Counted from the stretch's first letter, positions 1 to 5,533 are shown. The stretch: 5,719 bases of DNA from Candidatus Bathyarchaeota archaeon (GCA_005883085.1 VBAY01000044.1:1-5719), one strand, 5' to 3'. Notes: a model not told the origin generated them from the letters alone. Numbers and translations: made by a program.

Positions 1-606
1 GAGATGAATCCGCAGCTTCGTCCTCTCTTCATCAAGCCCGAGGCTGAAAGCGTGCCGAGATACCGTATATGCATCGAAAACGTTTCCCCCATCAACAAAC
101 ACGACATCACTATCCAGCCCCGGCGGAGGAGGATAGACTGCTCGGACGGAGAGGAGATGGCTGAGAGCATTGGACGCTTGGCCCTGTAGAGTGACTAGCT
201 GGCCGAAGCGGAGAACAAGGATCTGATCAAGTAGTTCGATCCCTGACGGCAGATCCGACCTGACATCTCGGAGCAACGTGCTTCCTCTACTCAGCTTCGC
301 CTCAAACGACTCGTCAGGTTCGATCAGCTGCTCAGGGTCTTTGCAGACCGGATTCGTAAGAAACTGTCTTCCTGGTGGAAGAGTTGACTTTAGTACTTTC
401 AGGGTCTTGTCAAGCTCGAAACCGCATCCCGGACAGATATTCGAAAAAGCAAGCTGGATTTTGCGGGGATTGATGAACGGTTTCGAGAGGACTAGAGTTT
501 CATCGCATAGGTTGCAACTGTACAGAAAGCCTTGAGGGCTTGACTGGTCCTGGTCTAGCTGCCAGATCTTGGACTGTAGAGGTTCAGTGGAGTGGCGAGT
601 TCCCAT
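1..606 (-). CDS. Zinc-ribbon RadA/RecA-fold paralogue with degenerate P-loop (partial, 3' end outside window)
   Basis: This reading frame is open for 202 codons from the ATG at 606 to the window edge, with an in-frame TGA just upstream, so the start is well constrained. Residues 31-61 hold two CxxC pairs (C31/C34 and C58/C61), a four-cysteine zinc ribbon. From about residue 116 the sequence follows the neighbouring RadA core: 'GIELLDQIL' matches RadA 'SSNLNTLLGGG', and 'VVFVDGGNVFDAYTVSRHA' (168-186) matches RadA 'VLFIDTEGTFAAQRVFQMA'. At the Walker A position RadA has GEFGAGKS, whereas this protein has GQASNALS (142-149), without the lysine and most glycines, so ordinary ATP binding is doubtful. 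It starts 23 bases after the radA stop, which suggests co-transcription. I infer an accessory or regulatory RadA paralogue. The C-terminal half is unseen, and the exact function is unknown. Confidence 0.8.
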   Translation of the reverse strand, partial: MGTRHSTEPLQSKIWQLDQDQSSPQGFLYSCNLCDETLVLSKPFINPRKIQLAFSNICPGCGFELDKTLKVLKSTLPPGRQFLTNPVCKDPEQLIEPDESFEAKLSRGSTLLRDVRSDLPSGIELLDQILVLRFGQLVTLQGQASNALSHLLSVRAVYPPPPGLDSDVVFVDGGNVFDAYTVSRHAFSLGLDEERTKLRIHL

Positions 607-629
607 GCTTTCGGCTCATTGTAAGGATC

Positions 630-1601
630 CTATTCGTCGCGTTTGTTGCGGGGGACAGCGTCTTCCACACCCTTCTCCGTGATGCGGAAGTAGGTCTCGG
701 ATTCTGGCAGATAGGGTGAATCTATGACCTTGGCAACGCGTAGTCCCTGACTGGACTTTTTGAGCATGATACGATGGGTTGATGCGTGGGCCATGATGTT
801 CCCGCCTGCGGGGCGCATAGGGTCGCCGAAGAACGCCTGCGGATTAGCCTGCACCTGGTTGGTGACGACGACTGCGAGGTTGAGGGCTTGAGCGATACGG
901 AGGAGCTTGTGGAGATGGCTGTTCAAACGCTGCTGTCGTTCACTGAGGGACTCTCGACCAATATATTCGCCGCGGAAGTGTGAGAGGATAGAATCGACAA
1001 CAAGCAGTTTGATGTTCTCTTCCTTGCAGATCTTGAAAGCGTGATCAACAGTCAGTATCTGATGGTCGCTATTGTAAACACGGCTATAGATGATGCCGTC
1101 GAGAATCTTGTCAGCATCCTGTCCACTAGCCTGGGCCATCTGGAATACTCGTTGGGCCGCGAAGGTGCCCTCAGTATCGATAAAGAGAACCTTCCCCTCC
1201 AGTCCACCCTCTGCGGCGGAAAGCTGAGTCTGAATACTCAGTTTCATAGAGATCTGCGATTTGCCAGCTCCGAATTCGCCGACGAACTCGGTGATGGCTT
1301 GTGTTTCAAGTCCACCACCCAACAGCGTGTTGAGGTTGCTCGATCCGAAGCTGAGGCGGAGCAGAGTCTTGCGTCGCTCCCATAACTGTTTGGCAGTGAC
1401 GAAGTCTGTCTGGATGGTTTCGCGAGCAGCTTTGCTGATCTTGTGGGCAACACTGCTCTCGAGACCGGCTTTCTCGACAAGCTCACGAATAGGGGCGATA
1501 GCGAGGGAAGAGATAGAATCGTAGCCTGCTTCTCGGAGCTTGTTGGCAGTGACCGGCCCGACGCCGTCCAAGTCTTGAATATCTAACACTTCAGCAGTCA
1601 T
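630..1601 (-). CDS. radA: DNA repair and recombination protein RadA
   Basis: RadA is the archaeal RecA/Rad51 recombinase. It forms ATP-dependent filaments on single-stranded DNA and catalyses strand exchange. The protein has 323 residues from the ATG at 1601, the usual family length. Visible parts, numbered from that ATG, are: a helix-hairpin-helix domain ('LDGVGPVTANKLREAGY', about 11-27), the FxxA polymerisation linker (FVTA, 67-70), Walker A GEFGAGKS (108-115), Walker B 'IKLLVVDS', 'VVVTNQVQANP', and the C-terminal 'GGNIMAHASTHRIML' segment. A GTG at 1622 would add seven residues (VASHRCV). I prefer the ATG because its spacing to the helix-hairpin-helix motif looks typical. Neither start has a clear ribosome binding site. 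The P-loop has Ala and Ser where many archaeal RadAs have GEFGSGKT, a conservative variation. The RecA-fold paralogue follows immediately downstream. Confidence 0.97.
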   Translation of the reverse strand: MTAEVLDIQDLDGVGPVTANKLREAGYDSISSLAIAPIRELVEKAGLESSVAHKISKAARETIQTDFVTAKQLWERRKTLLRLSFGSSNLNTLLGGGLETQAITEFVGEFGAGKSQISMKLSIQTQLSAAEGGLEGKVLFIDTEGTFAAQRVFQMAQASGQDADKILDGIIYSRVYNSDHQILTVDHAFKICKEENIKLLVVDSILSHFRGEYIGRESLSERQQRLNSHLHKLLRIAQALNLAVVVTNQVQANPQAFFGDPMRPAGGNIMAHASTHRIMLKKSSQGLRVAKVIDSPYLPESETYFRITEKGVEDAVPRNKRDE

Positions 1602-1639
1602 AACACATCTATGTGACGCCACTTCGCGTTCGCTTATCT

Positions 1640-1650
1640 CTCACAGTGAG
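1640..1650. promoter_or_regulatory. Short perfect dyad upstream of radA (possible operator)
   Basis: CTCACAGTGAG is a perfect inverted repeat with a single central base, about 39-49 bases upstream of the preferred radA ATG. A weak AT-rich element (GAATACTTTC on the minus strand, 1655-1664) lies just beyond it and could be a poor TATA box. Together they could form a promoter with an overlapping operator in the roughly 100-base gap between the unknown gene and radA. An 11-base dyad can arise by chance, so this is only a candidate. Confidence 0.25.
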
Positions 1651-1709
1651 GAGTGAAAGTATTCTTCCGACTTGGAAGGCTCTTGGTCTGTTGAACTAGC
1701 GCGTCCGTC

Positions 1710-2399
1710 TCAAGACCCTTTAGGAGCTGGAGGCGAGTCCTTCCTATCCAGCTTGGACGACCACTGGCTCATCGTCTTCGACAACAACTCCCGAAAACGC
1801 TTCACCGCCGACGTAAGCCGCAACAGCTCAGGGATATCCCGTGTCGTGTACGTGATTGATGCGGCTGAAACAGGCAGAGAAGCACCCATACCAGTCAAAG
1901 GCTGGTCCATCCGAACCCACCCATGACCCAGCTCCGACAGCAAAGGCAGCACGCTCGTATCCGTTTCGCCAGTCAGCTTGTAGAGACTCGGCTCGCGAAC
2001 ATCCAACCGGGATAGCTTATTGGTAAACGAGATCTCTTTCGAGAACTTGAGATCCGCCTGGAACGCACGAGCCAACTGCTCCGTCAACGCTCGCACTTCC
2101 AAGAAACAGTCAGGCAACATACCCAAGAGAAGGTTCACACGAAGGCTCTGCGATAGGGGATGAAGAACCCGAACTAGATAGTTTGGAACCGCATGGCGAG
2201 AAAAAGTCTCCGAAAGACGACCCAGCCCCATAACCCAAGCTAGATGAGACTTGAAATCCTCGCGCAGACCCAAGACTTCACTCCAAGCCTTACTCCCATC
2301 CCCAGATTGACAGAAATCCAGGTTTCGAGTCAACGACATGTTCACCTGACGAAGGACGTCAACATCCACTGACGAGACTAGTGGGTCCTGAGCGGGCAA
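1710..2399 (-). CDS. Hypothetical protein, predicted mostly helical
   Basis: I do not recognise this protein. The frame is 229 codons from a TTG at 2399; an ATG at 2339 (residue 21) and GTG codons at residues 11 and 19 are alternative starts. No signal peptide, convincing membrane segment, cysteine cluster or nucleotide-binding motif is visible. Residues 40-120 look helical. They include 'LLGMLPDCFLEVRALTEQLA' (91-110), which vaguely recalls helical-bundle families with an R-x-L-x-E helix, but the resemblance is too weak for a name. Residues 188-217 form another helical stretch, and the tail is charged and proline-rich (DRKDSPPAPKGS). It lies upstream of radA on the same strand with a gap of about 100 bases, so a shared role in DNA repair is possible but unproven. 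It is transcribed divergently from the cyclodeaminase-family gene. Confidence 0.72.
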   Translation of the reverse strand: MPAQDPLVSSVDVDVLRQVNMSLTRNLDFCQSGDGSKAWSEVLGLREDFKSHLAWVMGLGRLSETFSRHAVPNYLVRVLHPLSQSLRVNLLLGMLPDCFLEVRALTEQLARAFQADLKFSKEISFTNKLSRLDVREPSLYKLTGETDTSVLPLLSELGHGWVRMDQPLTGMGASLPVSAASITYTTRDIPELLRLTSAVKRFRELLSKTMSQWSSKLDRKDSPPAPKGS

Positions 2400-2473
2400 G
2401 GATATCCAGCCCTTGAGTGCTGATCAGGGTGGGAAATAGGTGAAATGTTCCCTCCGCATGGCCATCGTCGTTC
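2400..2473. promoter_or_regulatory. Divergent intergenic promoter region
   Basis: This 74-base gap separates two genes transcribed away from each other, so it should hold promoters for both. An AT-rich element GGGAAATAGG (2431-2440) is the best TATA-like candidate. It lies about 35-40 bases from the ATG at 2474 and a similar distance from the TTG at 2399, and could serve either direction. No ribosome binding site precedes the ATG at 2474, in keeping with a short-leader or leaderless transcript. GGGAA (2431-2435) and TTCCC (2448-2452) form a small inverted repeat over the element, a possible regulator site. Confidence 0.3.
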
Positions 2474-3499
2474 ATGACTGGCATCTCAAACGAATACGAG
2501 GATTCGGCCAGGAACCCTGTTAAGTTGCCCACTAACGCATCTGGGGTCTTGAAGTCCGTCCTATCGATTAGCGAGGAAGACGTAGATCGGACTCTGACAT
2601 TCCAGAAATCCGTCCAGCTTGCTCGGCGAGCCTACGCTCTACGAGCAAAGAAAAAAGTGCTCGAACCACTCCGCACATGGTTCACGGTTCGGGGCGGCGC
2701 TTCTTTCTATTTCATGCCCGCCCATGTATCTGGACTCGCCACGGTATCTGTGAAAGTGGTCAGCGTAAACTCTAGAAACCGCAACGGTTCTCTTCAGTCG
2801 ACCTCAGCTACGATCTACGTCTTCGATTCAAAAACCGGGTCGGAATTGGCCCGCGTCGCCGGAGACAACTTGACCGCGATTAGAACCGCAGCCAGTTCCG
2901 CATTGGCTACCGAGCTTCTAGCCCTCAGAGAGACGGATTCGCTGGGAATCATAGGAACCGGGAAACAAGCTCATGCGCATCTCCCAGCGATGCTGGAAGC
3001 GAGAAACATATCACAGGTCCTAGTCTATTCTCCATCAAAGGCTCATCGGAAGAGGTTTGTCCGAAAGGCCTCTCAAATCACCGCGGTACCCGTGTATGCT
3101 GAACGTTCTGTGGAAGAAGTGGCTCGAAGATCCGACGTTCTCGTCCTTGCTACAAGCTCTCGTGTTCCTCTCTTCAGGGGCAGTACGGTCCGTCTCGGAA
3201 CCCACGTGAATGCTATAGGAGCTGCTCTTCCAAGCTCACGAGAGATGGACACCGCTCTAGTGAAAAGGTCCATTCTTGTTGTTGACTCTCTCGAGCAGGC
3301 GGTCGCAAACTATGGAGATATCATGATTCCGCTCAAGGAAGGAGCGATTACGAAATCGCACATGAAAGCGGAGCTGGGCGAGTTGCTACTCGATCCCAGC
3401 ATCATAAAGAGAAGAAGGAACGACATTACCGTTTTCAAGGCGGGAGGGCTAGGAGTCTTGGACGCGGTCTTTGCAGACTATGTGGTCTCGCAGTTTTAG
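2474..3499 (+). CDS. Ornithine cyclodeaminase / mu-crystallin family NAD(P)-dependent enzyme
   Basis: The family contains ornithine cyclodeaminases, archaeal alanine dehydrogenase, ketimine reductases and related imine-forming or imine-reducing enzymes. At 341 residues it has family length. An N-terminal substrate domain holds 'VSVKVVSVN' with the probable substrate lysine K94. R137 in 'AIRTAASSALATELL' (136-149) is the usual carboxylate-binding arginine. The Rossmann motif 'LGIIGTGKQAHAH' lies at 157-169, and the C-terminal 'VFKAGGLGVLDAVFADYV' matches the family's FKS-G-x-x-QD signature. The ATG at 2474 is the only reasonable start, because TGA lies in frame 33 bases upstream. In the segment 'HVNAIGAALPSSREMD' (244-259), Ala251 sits where ornithine cyclodeaminases carry a catalytic aspartate (GGDCPGK), as in mu-crystallins. 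This argues for a dehydrogenase or imine reductase rather than true cyclodeamination. Substrate cannot be assigned. Confidence 0.88.
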   Translation: MTGISNEYEDSARNPVKLPTNASGVLKSVLSISEEDVDRTLTFQKSVQLARRAYALRAKKKVLEPLRTWFTVRGGASFYFMPAHVSGLATVSVKVVSVNSRNRNGSLQSTSATIYVFDSKTGSELARVAGDNLTAIRTAASSALATELLALRETDSLGIIGTGKQAHAHLPAMLEARNISQVLVYSPSKAHRKRFVRKASQITAVPVYAERSVEEVARRSDVLVLATSSRVPLFRGSTVRLGTHVNAIGAALPSSREMDTALVKRSILVVDSLEQAVANYGDIMIPLKEGAITKSHMKAELGELLLDPSIIKRRRNDITVFKAGGLGVLDAVFADYVVSQF

Positions 3500-3638
3500 C
3501 GTTATTGATGACTCCTAGTTGAGTGTTATGAGCCGCGAGAATTCGATGTTGATAGGCGCTGGCTAGTAGGCCTAGAGAGCGACGATTGTCAATGACTTCT
3601 ATCAACGTGAGTTCTGGAAACCCGTACGACAGAACCAA
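3500..3638. other. Spacer with a foldable inverted-repeat element
   Basis: No convincing gene lies here. GTTGATAG (3548-3555) pairs perfectly with CTATCAAC (3599-3606). Inside it CGCT (3557-3560) pairs with AGCG (3578-3581), and CTAG (3563-3566) with CTAG (3572-3575) around a five-base loop. GTCAATGAC (3588-3596) is a further small dyad. It could be the 3' untranslated structure of the preceding gene or a small structured RNA. No long T run for termination is present. Confidence 0.3.
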
Positions 3639-3645
3639 TTTAATA
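3639..3645 (+). promoter_or_regulatory. TATA box of the tRNA-Ala gene
   Basis: TTTAATA is centred about 31 bases before the first tRNA base. Archaeal TATA boxes sit near -26/-27, which places the transcription start near 3668-3670, a few bases ahead of the tRNA 5' end at 3673, as expected for a tRNA with a short leader. It lies in an AT-rich patch within otherwise GC-balanced sequence. The upstream bases (agaacc) could serve as a BRE, but this is not distinctive. Confidence 0.55.
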
Positions 3646-3694
3646 GTGGGTCTTAGGTTTCGCGGTCTCCGTGGGCCGGTAGATCAGCCTGGTA

Positions 3695-3718
3695 CACAGC
3701 GCGTTAGGGCTGGCCGAA
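3695..3718 (+). other. tRNA intron 1, in the D loop (boundaries +/- 1-2)
   Basis: This is extra sequence between AGCCTGGTA and the 3' half of the D stem. A bulge-helix-bulge can be drawn: TGGT (3690-3693) pairs with GCCG (3713-3716) using two G-U pairs; the bulges are ACA (3694-3696) and AAG (3717-3719); the inner helix is CAGC (3697-3700) with GCTG (3709-3712) around an eight-base loop. Cutting after the second base of each bulge leaves a C at position 21; moving the 5' cut one base gives the more usual D loop AGCCTGGTA. The exact ends are therefore uncertain. Confidence 0.65.
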
Positions 3719-3734
3719 GATCGCCCGCTTGGCA

Positions 3735-3753
3735 GGTCATCCTCGACCCTGAG
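3735..3753 (+). other. tRNA intron 2, canonical position 37/38
   Basis: Nineteen bases follow A37 and precede T38, the standard archaeal tRNA intron position. The inner helix is GTC (3736-3738) with GAC (3745-3747) and loop ATCCTC. The bulges are CAG (3733-3735) and AGT (3752-3754). The central helix TTGG (3729-3732) with CCTG (3748-3751) contains one T-T mismatch and one T-G pair, so the motif is relaxed. Removal restores a seven-base anticodon loop TTGGCAT. Confidence 0.72.
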
Positions 3754-3760
3754 TGCGGGA

Positions 3761-3782
3761 AGGCACTAACCCTGCTCCGTAG
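3761..3782 (+). other. tRNA intron 3, variable loop position 44/45
   Basis: The variable region is 27 bases instead of 5. A well-formed bulge-helix-bulge fits: central helix GCGG (3755-3758) with CCGT (3777-3780); bulges GAA (3759-3761) and AGG (3781-3783); inner helix GGCA (3762-3765) with TGCT (3773-3776); loop CTAACCC. Standard cleavage after the second base of each bulge removes 22 bases and leaves AGGCC, a typical archaeal variable loop. This is the best-supported of the two non-canonical introns. Confidence 0.75.
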
Positions 3783-4072
3783 GGCCGCGGGTTCAAATCC
3801 CGCCCGGTCCACCACGAACAGGTTCTAGCGCGAGGTTCGGGTAGGCCCCCGGGGGCCCGAAAGATTCACCAAAGCCGTTTCAAGAACCTGTTTCAGGAAC
3901 CTGGTGATTCGAAAACGCGATCCAAAATCGGATTCCAATGACTCGTTCCGGGATGCTGTTCGGGATGATCAGATTCTCAACCTTTCTGAGGTGCGTGTTC
4001 CCCGCTGTCGGCCAATAGGTTGTCGAGCAGTGTTTACCCTAGCCTCGAAGGCCCGCCGGAAAATGTTAGTTG

Positions 4073-4081
4073 GTCTTATAG
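4073..4081 (+). promoter_or_regulatory. TATA-like element ahead of the aldehyde dehydrogenase gene
   Basis: TCTTATAGG contains CTTATA centred near 4077. A start of transcription about 26 bases on, near 4103, would give a leader of about 18 bases that still includes the ribosome binding site GGGAG at 4110-4114. The spacing is sensible, but the match to a TATA box is modest. Confidence 0.35.
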
Positions 4082-4109
4082 GTAAACGCGGAATGATGCT
4101 AAAGCCTGC

Positions 4110-4114
4110 GGGAG
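4110..4114 (+). promoter_or_regulatory. Ribosome binding site deciding the TTG start at 4121
   Basis: GGGAG lies six bases ahead of the TTG at 4121. No ATG or GTG is placed near the beginning of the aldehyde dehydrogenase homology, which starts with 'FETINPATG' at residues 9-17, so this site supports initiation at TTG. Confidence 0.6.
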
Positions 4115-4120
4115 TATCCT

Positions 4121-5533
4121 TTGCCGAGTAGACAGCATTCTTGGTTTGAGACGATCAACCCCGCCACAGGCAAGACCCTCAAACGATACAAATCATCGAC
4201 GAAGAGCGACGTTGACAAAGCAGTTACGAAAGCAAAAAAAGCGTTTGAAAAGTGGCGCCAACTCTCGCCTAATAAACGCGCAATCTATCTGGAAAGAACA
4301 GCGAAGACCCTTCGGGCACAGAAAGAGAAACTGGCTCGAATAATCACCCAAGAAATGGGGAAACCGATCAAAGAGTCATTACCAGAAGTTGCAAAATGCG
4401 CTTGGGCTTTGGAATACTATTCCGAGAACGGCCCGAAATTTCTGAACCAAGAAGCGACAAAGACAGACGCGACAGACAGCTACGTAGCCTTCGAACCGCT
4501 GGGCGTCATCGGCTCCATCATGCCCTGGAACTTCCCGCTCTGGCAATGCATCCGGTTCGCAGCACCCGCTTTAATGGTGGGCAATACGACAGTCTTCAAA
4601 CCCTCCAGCATAACACCCCAGTCAGGACTGGCCCTCCAGAACGCCTTCGAGTCAACCGGATCCATCCCCGGATGCTTCAACATTGTTCTCGGAAGCGCGC
4701 AAGTAGCCAACTACCTAATCGAATCCGGCACCGTCGCTATATCGTTCACGGGCAGCGTCACCGCGGGACGAACGGTAGCTCAATCAGCGAGCAGTCAGTT
4801 GAAGAAATTCGTTCTAGAGCTGGGAGGCAGCGACCCCTTCATAGTTCTTGAAGACGCGGACATCGAGGCAGCCTCAACAGGCGCAGTTGCAGGCCGTTTC
4901 ATCAACAATGGCCAGAGCTGTATCGCCACCAAAAGAATCTTCGTAGTCAAGCAAGTCATAGACAAGTTCTTGGAAAAATTTGTGAAAAAGACTAGATCAT
5001 TGAAAGTCGGGGATCCTCTGAGCCCGGAGACAGACATCGGACCAATGGTCAGGCAAGAAGCCGTCAAGACTCTGGATGCGCAGGTCAAAGACGCCCTGAA
5101 ACGGGGCGCTAATCTGGAACATGGTGGCGAGAGACTAAGGCGCAAAGGTTCCTTCTACGCTCCCACCATTCTCACAAACGTAACACCAGAAATGAGAATC
5201 ATGAAGGAAGAGACATTCGGACCAGCTGCACCCGTTATTGTCGTCAAAGACGAAAATGAAGCGATAAGACTTGCCAACCGCAGCGAGTTCGGGCTTGGAG
5301 CAACCATTTGGGGAATTGATACGAGGAGGGCAGAGAAGGTAGCGAGAGAAGTCTCCGCCGGACTTGTAACCGTCAACAATGTTGTCGTCTCAGACCCCCG
5401 AATGCCATTCGGCGGAGTTCGACACAGCGGAATCGGTCGCGAACTCTCAAGATATGGAATGCTAGAATTCACCAACATAAAATCGGTCCGAGTATACGAA
5501 AAATCGCCGCTAGCCCACGCCCACGTAGAATGA
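4121..5533 (+). CDS. NAD(P)-dependent aldehyde dehydrogenase, succinate-semialdehyde dehydrogenase type
   Basis: This enzyme should oxidise an aldehyde to a carboxylate with NAD(P)+. The 470-residue length fits the superfamily. Key elements are all present: 'PWNFPLWQ' with oxyanion-hole Asn137, 'VFKPS' with cofactor-binding Lys160, 'SFTGSVTAG' (208-216), general base Glu233 in 'LELGGSDP', catalytic Cys267 in 'NNGQSCIATKR', 'EETFGP' (363-368), and the C-terminal 'PFGGVRHSGIGRELSRYG'. The GQSCIA-KR active site and the 'GRELSRYGMLEFTNIKSV' ending resemble the Sad/YneI-type succinate-semialdehyde dehydrogenases, so succinate semialdehyde is the likeliest substrate; other short-chain semialdehydes or aldehydes remain possible. 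Translation starts at a TTG preceded by GGGAG. The protein should be cytosolic and tetrameric or dimeric as in the family. A deacetylase-like gene follows after 20 bases, suggesting one transcript. Confidence 0.95.
   Translation: MPSRQHSWFETINPATGKTLKRYKSSTKSDVDKAVTKAKKAFEKWRQLSPNKRAIYLERTAKTLRAQKEKLARIITQEMGKPIKESLPEVAKCAWALEYYSENGPKFLNQEATKTDATDSYVAFEPLGVIGSIMPWNFPLWQCIRFAAPALMVGNTTVFKPSSITPQSGLALQNAFESTGSIPGCFNIVLGSAQVANYLIESGTVAISFTGSVTAGRTVAQSASSQLKKFVLELGGSDPFIVLEDADIEAASTGAVAGRFINNGQSCIATKRIFVVKQVIDKFLEKFVKKTRSLKVGDPLSPETDIGPMVRQEAVKTLDAQVKDALKRGANLEHGGERLRRKGSFYAPTILTNVTPEMRIMKEETFGPAAPVIVVKDENEAIRLANRSEFGLGATIWGIDTRRAEKVAREVSAGLVTVNNVVVSDPRMPFGGVRHSGIGRELSRYGMLEFTNIKSVRVYEKSPLAHAHVE

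Larger units (their letters stand above)
3673..3814 (+). tRNA. tRNA-Ala (anticodon GGC) interrupted by three introns
   Basis: The acceptor stem is GGGCCGG (3673-3679) with CCGGTCC (3804-3810), including the G3-U70 wobble that specifies alanine; A3811 is the discriminator and CCA (3812-3814) is encoded. The T arm is GCGGG/TTCAAAT/CCCGC (3787-3803). The D stem is GATC (3682-3685) with GATC (3719-3722). The anticodon stem is CCCGC (3724-3728) with GCGGG (3755-3759), and the loop begins TTGGCA, giving anticodon GGC, which reads GCC and GCU. These helices are separated by extra sequence in the D loop, after base 37 and in the variable loop. Removing about 24, 19 and 22 bases leaves a canonical 74-base tRNA with variable loop AGGCC and the G15-C48 Levitt pair. 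Boundaries of the first intron are uncertain by one or two bases. The identity call is secure and the three-intron model is an inference from folding. Confidence 0.9.
3815..4120. other. Spacer with nested inverted repeats; no recognised gene
   Basis: The left part, next to the tRNA, is rich in symmetry. AACAGGTTCT (3817-3826) pairs with AGAACCTGTT (3883-3892). Between them TTCGGG (3836-3841) pairs with CCCGAA (3856-3861), and GGCCCCCGGGGGCC (3844-3857) is a perfect 14-base palindrome. CAGGAACCTG (3894-3903) is another near-palindrome that repeats GAACCTG. This could be a processing or termination structure for the tRNA transcript, a structured RNA or a binding-site cluster. From 3904 to 4131 a GTG-started frame of 75 codons is open, but its product (rich in Arg and Lys, no known domain) is unconvincing. 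The right end holds the probable promoter and ribosome binding site of the aldehyde dehydrogenase gene. Confidence 0.4.

Noticed and set aside
278..535. Forward-strand open frame of 85 codons
   Set aside because: It lies opposite the minus-strand zinc-ribbon protein, whose frame has clear motifs; the forward product has none.
786..1524. Several forward frames of 65-114 codons opposite radA, and an overlapping minus-strand frame at 1244-1486
   Set aside because: They are shadows of radA, whose identity is certain, and none shows a domain.
3504..3511. TTGATGA resembling a C box of a C/D guide RNA
   Set aside because: The first base is off consensus and no properly placed D box (CTGA) follows.
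3435..3638. Minus-strand open frame of 67 codons overlapping the end of the cyclodeaminase-family gene
   Set aside because: It overlaps a solid gene, has no recognisable motif and no promoter or ribosome binding site.
3673..3814. Reading the tRNA as tRNA-Lys or tRNA-Pro from its GGGCCGG acceptor, or as a tRNA with a long variable arm
   Set aside because: G3-U70 with A73 and the GGC anticodon specify alanine, and the long variable region folds as an intron rather than a class II arm.
3586..3828. Forward open frame of 80 codons
   Set aside because: It runs through the whole tRNA-Ala gene; the RNA features explain the sequence.
4396..4851. Forward open frame of 151 codons inside the aldehyde dehydrogenase
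   Set aside because: It is out of frame with a gene carrying every catalytic motif; the alternative product is arginine/histidine-rich without a domain.
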